Part shown: positions 6,831-11,357 of the stretch, in pieces
Numbering within the stretch: position 1 is the first letter of the stretch
How the letters are laid out: every line of letters begins with the position of its first letter
DNA from: Micrococcales bacterium UBA7469
GTDB taxonomy: Bacteria; Actinomycetota; Actinomycetes; Actinomycetales; Microbacteriaceae
Reading direction: 5' to 3'
DNA length: 11,357 nt
Assembly: GCA_002479805.1 (NCBI GenBank)
Contig: DLPB01000022.1
Location: 1 to 11,357, forward strand
Notes under the pieces: generated by a model
Database searches by the model: none
Told to the model about the DNA's origin: nothing
What the model saw: only the letters and a program-made list of their open reading frames with translations
Program-made: the position numbers and the translations under genes

Positions 6831-7287
6831 CTCGAATGCAAAAGGATTGAGCCTGATTGGCCTAGTGGCGTTGGTACTCGGAGCGGCTATTGCCCAACTT
6901 ACAACCGGGTTTGGTCTCGCAATCCCCGCAGCTCCAATCTCACTTTCAACCTCGGTCTTGGTGATCGGTATCGCTGTCTTGATCGCAACAATTCCAATCG
7001 CTCGCTATCGCAAACTCTCCGAGGCGCAAAAGGCCGTGCGAAGACCAAACCCCTTCTACGCGGTGCGCGTACTGCTTTTTGCCAGGGCGGCACAAATCAC
7101 ATCGGCTGCTTTTTTTGGTTGGCACTTAGGCATTGGGTTATGGCTAGTCGCCTTCACCCCATCGCTTGCACTAGCAACGGATTCGTTTCTTGGAGCGCTG
7201 TTTTGTTTGGTTGGCCTAGGTGCGGCTTTGCTGGCAGAGTGGAACTGCAGAACTCCGAAAGCGGATGATGAAAAGGGTGCGGCATGA
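6823..7287 (+). CDS. DUF3180 family integral membrane protein
   Basis: The product (154 residues from GTG 6823) is a small polytopic membrane protein with four predicted helices at about 9-27, 42-60, 91-110 and 121-138. Between helices 2 and 3 lies a basic cytoplasmic loop, ARYRKLSEAQKAVRRPNPF (60-78), followed by YAVRVLLFARAAQI, the most recognisable part of DUF3180. The tail AEWNCRTP is also typical. DUF3180 genes sit directly after folK across Actinobacteria (Rv3605c in M. tuberculosis), and the function is unknown. A role linked to pterin or pantothenate metabolism is suggested only by position. Starts at GTG 6805 or 6808 are possible; 6823 is chosen because GGTGAGG lies nine bases upstream and the N-terminus is then short before helix 1. 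It overlaps the next gene by four bases (ATGA). Confidence 0.87.
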   Translation: MNSSNAKGLSLIGLVALVLGAAIAQLTTGFGLAIPAAPISLSTSVLVIGIAVLIATIPIARYRKLSEAQKAVRRPNPFYAVRVLLFARAAQITSAAFFGWHLGIGLWLVAFTPSLALATDSFLGALFCLVGLGAALLAEWNCRTPKADDEKGAA

Positions 7288-7973
7288 AGATCTCGATCAT
7301 CGGAGATGAGCCATCGGGTGTAGTGCTCGGTAAGGCCTGGGCCCTTGCGGGCCATGAGATTTCCGGCATAGCCGTGACCACCCCAGAGGCCATTGAGCGG
7401 GTAGAGGCATTACTTCCAGATGTCTACATCGGTTCCATGCCGGCGGTTGCTGAAGAGGCAGATCTGGTGGTGTTGGCAGTTCCCTACAGCGATGTCTCGC
7501 TGGTGTGTGAAGGCCTAGCTGACCTATCCCTCTTTGGTCCGAAAAAGCTAGTTATGCACCTTTCACCACTTCAAGGTTATGGCGCTCTGGCCTCGGCCGG
7601 GATTCACGGAGCTGTGCCCATAGCGATGCACCCGGTGATGCATTTCACTGGAACCTCAGTGGATTTGATGGTTTTGAAAAACAGCACCATCGCGATCTCT
7701 GCACCTGAGGTATTCCAACCAATCGCGCAGGCTTTAGCTATTGAACTTGGCGGTGAGCCAATCGTCGTCGCAGAAGAGCAGCGAGCGGCTTATTCTGAAG
7801 CCTTCGAGGTCGCAAGCAGTTTTTCTTCCATGGTGGTATCGCAGGCCGTGGGTATCTTGGCCGAAGCCGGGGTGGAGAACCCCGCTGCATTGATTGGTCC
7901 AGTGGTGAGAAGTGCCGTTGAGGATGCACTTCATAAGCCACCCCAGAATCTCGATCCCAGGGATTTGATCTAA
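7284..7973 (+). CDS. Rossmann-like / DUF2520 domain protein, dehydrogenase-like, with degenerate motifs
   Basis: The 229 residues combine an N-terminal Rossmann-like domain (about 1-115) with a C-terminal helical DUF2520 part (about 135-220), the layout of 6-phosphogluconate-dehydrogenase-like or ketopantoate-reductase-like proteins. A gene of this kind precedes panC in many Actinobacteria (Rv3603c in M. tuberculosis); its reaction is unproven. Seen directly: strand-loop IIGDEPSGVVLG (5-16), strand DLVVLAVPYSD (60-70), and AMHPVMHFTGT (114-124), the conserved His-Pro...Phe-Thr-Gly motif. Two features are odd. The loop reads GDEPSG where GxGxxG is expected. In the helix YSEAFEVASSFSSMVVSQA (170-188), the His and Asn-His residues I recall from homologues are replaced. 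The start ATG has AAGGG six bases upstream. The stop overlaps panC by one base (TAATG). Confidence 0.85.
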   Translation: MKISIIGDEPSGVVLGKAWALAGHEISGIAVTTPEAIERVEALLPDVYIGSMPAVAEEADLVVLAVPYSDVSLVCEGLADLSLFGPKKLVMHLSPLQGYGALASAGIHGAVPIAMHPVMHFTGTSVDLMVLKNSTIAISAPEVFQPIAQALAIELGGEPIVVAEEQRAAYSEAFEVASSFSSMVVSQAVGILAEAGVENPAALIGPVVRSAVEDALHKPPQNLDPRDLI

Positions 7974-8824
7974 TGCAGCTGGTCCAAAGCGCAGCCGAAC
8001 TAACTCAGATTGTTGAGTCGGAAAAGCGTCTCGGAAAGCGAGTGGGCTTCGTTCCAACCATGGGCGCTCTGCATCAGGGACACACATCCTTGGTCAATCG
8101 CGCCAAAGAAGATGCGGATTTTGTAGTCGTTTCGATCTTTGTAAATCCGCTGCAGTTTGGTGCTGGTGAGGATTTCGATAAGTATCCAAGAACCCTCGGT
8201 GTGGATGCTCGATTATTGAGCGATATTGGAGCGGATGTGTTGTTCGCTCCAGCGCTCTTGGACATTTATCCGACCGAGTCTCCGGTGAAAAAAGTCAGCG
8301 CTGGAGAACTGGGTGAAGTTTTTGAGGGCAAAACCAGACCTGGTCACTTTGATGGCATGCTCACCGTGGTGAACCGCCTCTTGGACCTAGTGAATCCAGA
8401 TGTTGTTTTCTTTGGAGCTAAGGACGCGCAACAGGTTGCTCTGGTTCGGAAGATGCTTAGCCAGCAGGTTAGGGCTGGAGAGCGCGCGCCAATCGAGCTT
8501 GTCGAATGCGAAACGGTTCGGGACGAACATGGCCTTGCACTGTCATCGAGAAATCGCTATCTCTCTTCGGCACAGTTGGACATAGCCAGAACTCTGAACC
8601 AGGCACTTCGAGCGGCAGCGCAATTCGACGACAGAGTCTCAGCACTCTCGGCAGGCAAAGCTGCGCTCAGCCCTGAGGCTAGACTTGACTACCTGGAGCT
8701 GGTTGATGCAGACAGCTTCGAAATCTTGGATTCGGCCAAAGGCAAAAAGGCGAGACTGATAATCGCTGCCTATGTGGGTGAAACCAGACTGATCGACAAC
8801 ATAGTCATTGATAGGACATCGTGA
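7973..8824 (+). CDS. panC: Pantothenate synthetase (pantoate--beta-alanine ligase)
   Basis: PanC condenses pantoate and beta-alanine with ATP, via a pantoyl adenylate, to pantothenate, the coenzyme A precursor. At 283 residues it has normal length. PTMGALHQGH (28-37) carries the HxGH nucleotidyltransferase motif. SIFVNPLQFG (54-63), TRPGHFDG (121-128), GAKDAQQ (148-154) and LALSSRNRYLS (188-198), which holds the KMSKS-equivalent SSRN, complete the active site. The ATG overlaps the preceding stop by one base, with AGGGA nine bases upstream, and the 3' end overlaps lysS by four bases. In mycobacteria panD and coaX follow panC; here lysS follows immediately, so beta-alanine supply and type III pantothenate kinase must be encoded elsewhere, replaced or absent. 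Confidence 0.96.
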   Translation: MQLVQSAAELTQIVESEKRLGKRVGFVPTMGALHQGHTSLVNRAKEDADFVVVSIFVNPLQFGAGEDFDKYPRTLGVDARLLSDIGADVLFAPALLDIYPTESPVKKVSAGELGEVFEGKTRPGHFDGMLTVVNRLLDLVNPDVVFFGAKDAQQVALVRKMLSQQVRAGERAPIELVECETVRDEHGLALSSRNRYLSSAQLDIARTLNQALRAAAQFDDRVSALSAGKAALSPEARLDYLELVDADSFEILDSAKGKKARLIIAAYVGETRLIDNIVIDRTS

Positions 8825-10302
8825 GCGAAGAGATCGAGTTCGACGACCTGCCGGAGCAGATTGCCATCCGAATGGCAAAGCGCGAGAAGCTAAATGAGCT
8901 ATCTAGCGCCTACCCGGTCGCTTTGCCTATCACTCACACCATTGAGGCCACGAGAGCTCACTACCCAAACCTTGAGGCTGACGTTGCAACCGGTGATCTA
9001 GTCGCGCTGGCCGGACGAGTTATGTTCCTTCGCAATACTGGAAAGCTTTGCTTTGCGACTTTGCAGTCTGGAACCGGAGAGCGCATCCAAGCCATGGTTT
9101 CCCTCGACAAGGTTGGCGAGGAGCAACTCGAGAGCTGGAAAGAGCTGGTTGATCTCGGTGACCACGTTTTTGTTGAGGGTGAGGTAATCACCTCAAAGCG
9201 TGGTGAGTTGAGCATTTTGGCTGACCGTTGGTTGATGGCTGCGAAGACTATTCGCCCGCTACCTAACTTGCACAACGAACTCGGTGAAGAGTTCCGCGTG
9301 CGTCACCGCTACATCGATTTGATCGTTCGCGACCGAGCACGCGAGGTTGTGAAGATTCGTTCCGAGGTGATGCAGTCGCTTCGCAACACCTTTGCAAACC
9401 GCGCATTCATGGAGGTCGAAACCCCAATGCTGCAGGTGATGCACGGTGGAGCATCGGCTAGACCGTTCAAGACCCACTCCAATGCTTTTGACACCGAACT
9501 GTATTTGCGCATTGCGCCAGAGCTGTTTCTAAAGCGTGCAGTTGTCGGTGGCCTGGAGCGAGTATTCGAGATCAACCGAAACTTTAGGAACGAGGGAGCG
9601 GACCGCACTCACTCTCCGGAGTTTGCAATGCTCGAGGCATACGAGGCCTATGGCGATTACAACACCATGGCGACTCTGACCCAAGAGCTGATCCAGAACG
9701 CCGCAATGGATGTCTTTGGTTCACACGTTGTGACACTGGATGACGGCACCGATAACGACCTCGGCGGCGAGTGGGCGCGAGTGTCAATGTTTGAATCCCT
9801 GTCTGAGGCTGCCGGCGTGGAGATCACTCACGAGACTCCGATTTCAGAACTGAAGAAGATTGCGGACAAGGTTGGCATCGAGATCGATCACCCACTACAC
9901 GGTAAGTATGTCGAGGAGCTTTGGGAGCACTTCGTGAAGCCTGGCTTCACTGGCCCAACATTTGTCACCGACTTCCCAATCGACACATCCCCGCTCACCA
10001 GAGACCACCGCTCTAACCCGGGAGTTGTAGAAAAGTGGGACCTCTACATCCGTGGCTTCGAGCAGGCAACCGGTTACTCCGAACTGGTAGACCCAGTTAT
10101 TCAGCGCCAACGCTTCGTTGCCCAGATGGAACTTGCCGCTGCCGGTGACCCAGAGGCTATGAAGCTAGACGAAGAGTTTTTGAAGGCGCTTGAGTTTGGC
10201 ATGCCGCCATCGGGCGGCATGGGTATGGGCATCGATCGTCTTCTCATGACCCTTACCGGACTTGGAATTCGTGAAACCATTTTGTTCCCTCTGGTGAAAT
10301 AG
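8821..10302 (+). CDS. lysS: Lysyl-tRNA synthetase, class II
   Basis: LysS charges tRNA-Lys. The 493 residues fit the bacterial class IIb enzyme. A short helical N-terminus precedes an OB-fold anticodon-binding domain at about 60-140 (LAGRVMFLRNTGKLCFATLQ). The catalytic core has motif 1 around FMEVETPML (196-204), motif 2 RVFEINRNFRNEG (247-259) with Arg253 and Arg256, and motif 3 GMGMGIDRL (466-474) with the ATP-binding Arg473. No membrane domain or MprF-like fusion is present. The GTG start overlaps the panC stop by four bases (GTGA), with AGGA four bases upstream. lysS lies close to clpC, as in M. tuberculosis (Rv3598c and Rv3596c). Since TilS acts on a tRNA using lysine, two lysine-tRNA-linked enzymes share this cluster, which I regard as coincidence of position. 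Confidence 0.97.
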   Translation: MSEEIEFDDLPEQIAIRMAKREKLNELSSAYPVALPITHTIEATRAHYPNLEADVATGDLVALAGRVMFLRNTGKLCFATLQSGTGERIQAMVSLDKVGEEQLESWKELVDLGDHVFVEGEVITSKRGELSILADRWLMAAKTIRPLPNLHNELGEEFRVRHRYIDLIVRDRAREVVKIRSEVMQSLRNTFANRAFMEVETPMLQVMHGGASARPFKTHSNAFDTELYLRIAPELFLKRAVVGGLERVFEINRNFRNEGADRTHSPEFAMLEAYEAYGDYNTMATLTQELIQNAAMDVFGSHVVTLDDGTDNDLGGEWARVSMFESLSEAAGVEITHETPISELKKIADKVGIEIDHPLHGKYVEELWEHFVKPGFTGPTFVTDFPIDTSPLTRDHRSNPGVVEKWDLYIRGFEQATGYSELVDPVIQRQRFVAQMELAAAGDPEAMKLDEEFLKALEFGMPPSGGMGMGIDRLLMTLTGLGIRETILFPLVK

Positions 10303-10309
10303 GTAATCG

Positions 10310-10495
10310 ATGACTCCGCTTGAGATCGCTTTAGATGTTGCAATTTCGCTAATTCCCCCGGCGCTGGTGGGAGTGCTTTTTTGGATCATCATGCGCTCGA
10401 TTTTGAGAGCCGACAAGGGAGAGCGCGATACCTACGCTCGAATTGAGGCTGAAGAACGAGCCAAGCGAGCTAACGCCTTGGGCGAACAGCCCTAG
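10310..10495 (+). CDS. Small single-pass membrane protein, 61 residues, function unknown
   Basis: This short gene starts with ATG seven bases after the lysS stop and has AGG six bases upstream. The product has one hydrophobic stretch at about 5-29 (IALDVAISLIPPALVGVLFWIIM), then a charged helix at about 30-56, RSILRADKGERDTYARIEAE and onward, rich in Arg, Glu and Ala. Positive charges follow the membrane segment immediately, so a cytoplasmic C-terminal helix is likely. I recall similar small proteins next to lysS in Microbacteriaceae but cannot name a family. It stands where mycobacteria carry lsr2, yet it is shorter and lacks an AT-hook-like RGR, so it is not Lsr2. Coding is supported by position, ribosome site and amphipathic composition; function is not known. 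Confidence 0.72.
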   Translation: MTPLEIALDVAISLIPPALVGVLFWIIMRSILRADKGERDTYARIEAEERAKRANALGEQP

Positions 10496-10539
10496 TTTCT
10501 GACCCCTTAGCCTTCTAGCATCTTCAATACCAGAGTGTT

Positions 10540-10544
10540 GGAGG
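10540..10544 (+). promoter_or_regulatory. Ribosome binding site of clpC (GGAGG)
   Basis: GGAGG lies seven bases before TTG 10552, the strongest Shine-Dalgarno in the window. It fixes the TTG start, which gives the family N-terminus (fM)FEKFTDKARR. Confidence 0.85.
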
Positions 10545-10551
10545 TCCAGGC

Positions 10552-11357
10552 TTGTTCGAGAAATTTACCGACAAGGCCCGTCGCGTTGTTGTTTTGGCGC
10601 AAGAGGAAGCAAAGCTTCTAAAGCACAACTACATCGGCACGGAGCACATTCTGCTCGGTCTAATCCACGAGGGCGAGGGCGTTGCGGCGAAGGCGCTCGA
10701 AGCCCTTGGCATCAACCTCGAGCAGGTTCGTGAGCAGGTCCAGGAGATCATCGGCCAGGGGCAGCAGGCTCCATCTGGTCACATCCCGTTCACTCCGCGA
10801 GCGAAGAAGGTTTTGGAGCTATCTCTTCGTGAGGCCCTGCAGCTAGGTCACAGCTACATCGGTACCGAGCACCTTTTGCTGGGTCTAATTCGCGAGGGCG
10901 AAGGTGTTGCAGCTCAGGTATTGACCAAACTGGGTGCTGACACCAACAAGGTGCGCCAGCAGGTTATTCAACTGCTCTCGGGCTACCAGGGCAAGGAGAC
11001 TGTCGCCGTGGGTGGAGAGACTAACCCACAGCCAAAGGGCTCACAGATTCTTGACCAGTTTGGTCGCAACCTGACTCAGGCCGCCGCCGAGGGCAAACTC
11101 GACCCGGTCGTGGGGCGCGAGCGCGAGATTGAGCGAGTCATGCAGATTCTTTCTCGCCGCACCAAGAACAACCCAATTTTGATTGGTGAGCCAGGTGTTG
11201 GTAAGACCGCAGTGGTCGAGGGCTTGGCTCAGGCGATTGTCTCTGGACAGGTTCCAGAGACCCTACGCGGTAAGCAGCTTTACACCCTAGACATGGGAAG
11301 TTTGATCGCTGGTTCTCGCTACCGTGGTGACTTTGAAGAGCGCTTGAAGAAGGTCAC
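10552..11357 (+). CDS. clpC: ATP-dependent Clp protease ATPase subunit ClpC (3' partial)
   Basis: ClpC is the cytoplasmic AAA+ unfoldase that feeds substrates to ClpP. The window shows 268 codons and the frame is open at the end. Two Clp_N repeats are visible: HNYIGTEHILLGLIHEGEGV (25-44) and its copy HSYIGTEHLLLGLIREGEGV (100-119), offset by 75 residues. After a linker (about 146-165) the first AAA+ module begins (ILDQFGRNLT, 166-175), with Walker A GEPGVGKT at 212-219 and the following GSRYRGDFEER (254-264). The second AAA+ module, any UVR region and the ClpP-contact loop are beyond the edge. The TTG start is fixed by GGAGG seven bases upstream. A 56-base gap separates it from the small membrane protein gene, so it may have its own promoter. 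Confidence 0.96.
   Translation, partial: MFEKFTDKARRVVVLAQEEAKLLKHNYIGTEHILLGLIHEGEGVAAKALEALGINLEQVREQVQEIIGQGQQAPSGHIPFTPRAKKVLELSLREALQLGHSYIGTEHLLLGLIREGEGVAAQVLTKLGADTNKVRQQVIQLLSGYQGKETVAVGGETNPQPKGSQILDQFGRNLTQAAAEGKLDPVVGREREIERVMQILSRRTKNNPILIGEPGVGKTAVVEGLAQAIVSGQVPETLRGKQLYTLDMGSLIAGSRYRGDFEERLKKV
10624..10914 (+). repeat. Internal direct repeat encoding the two Clp_N motifs of ClpC
   Basis: Bases 10624-10689 and 10849-10914 are near-identical copies about 66 bases long and 225 bases apart, in the same frame. They encode the paired Clp_N motifs. This is the ordinary duplicated N-domain of ClpC, not a mobile or regulatory repeat. Confidence 0.75.

Noticed and set aside
7734..8087. 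117-residue minus-strand open frame across the DUF2520/panC junction
   Set aside because: It lies opposite two well supported genes and shows no recognisable domain or ribosome site.
10480..10492. GGGC-gaaca-GCCC hairpin at the end of the small membrane protein gene, as a terminator
   Set aside because: The stem is only four pairs and the following bases (TAGTTTCT) are a poor T-tract. Too weak to call an intrinsic terminator.
10310..10495. Small gene as an Lsr2 homologue, by position
   Set aside because: It has a transmembrane helix, is about half the length of Lsr2 and lacks the C-terminal AT-hook-like RGR.
10516..10521. TAGCAT as a -10 element for clpC
   Set aside because: It fits TANNNT, but no -35 lies at 16-18 bases and such hexamers are frequent. 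No ClgR-like or CIRCE-like palindrome was seen in the 56-base gap either, so clpC control cannot be assigned.
1..11357. CRISPR array, tRNA/rRNA genes, insertion sequences, phage or defence genes
   Set aside because: No spaced repeats, no tRNA-like cloverleaf outside coding sequence, no transposase or integrase motifs and no inverted-repeat ends were seen. Nearly every base is in a housekeeping gene, so no new system is claimed.

Overview
The window looks like a housekeeping stretch of an actinobacterial chromosome. Moderate G+C, very tight packing and a gene order shared with Mycobacterium, Streptomyces and Microbacteriaceae (ppa / tilS-hpt-ftsH-folE-folP-folB-folK-DUF3180-Rossmann-like-panC-lysS-clpC) point to a small-genome member of the Actinomycetes. 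A Microbacteriaceae-like freshwater lineage is my best guess, but it rests on recollection of synteny and protein style rather than on a search. Apart from two partial genes at the ends, every gene is intact, and no intergenic gap exceeds about 60 bases.

Left edge (1-1013): the last 42 codons of a RipA-like NlpC/P60 cell-wall peptidase on the plus strand run tail-to-tail into a minus-strand pair, ppa (inorganic pyrophosphatase) followed by an NTF2-like protein. One CTAG palindrome supplies the stop codons of both converging genes. A gap of about 47 bases (1014-1060) separates the divergent starts of ppa and tilS and should hold both promoters.

Centre (1061-10495): twelve plus-strand genes, most overlapping by 1-20 bases or separated by a few bases, probably transcribed largely together. 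They cover tRNA-Ile lysidine synthesis (tilS), purine salvage (hpt), membrane proteolysis (ftsH), four steps of tetrahydrofolate synthesis (folE, folP, folB, folK), a DUF3180 membrane protein, a Rossmann-like/DUF2520 protein, pantothenate synthetase (panC), lysyl-tRNA synthetase (lysS) and a 61-residue membrane protein. GTP links hpt and folE: Hpt refills the guanine nucleotide pool and FolE spends GTP. FolP, FolB and FolK continue towards dihydropteroate. PanC opens the coenzyme A branch, but panD and coaX, which follow panC in mycobacteria, are absent here.

Right edge (10552-11357): the first 268 codons of clpC, with a strong ribosome binding site and a TTG start.

No CRISPR array, mobile element, tRNA/rRNA gene or convincing riboswitch was seen, and I found no clear new defence, mobile or biosynthetic system. 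The observations worth a second look are modest: a Rossmann-like protein that has lost motif residues, missing panD/coaX, sub-gene-scale compaction (shared CTAG stop, overlap chain, many GTG/TTG starts), an uncertain ftsH start beside a possible SD-masking hairpin, and an uncharacterised small membrane protein between lysS and clpC.
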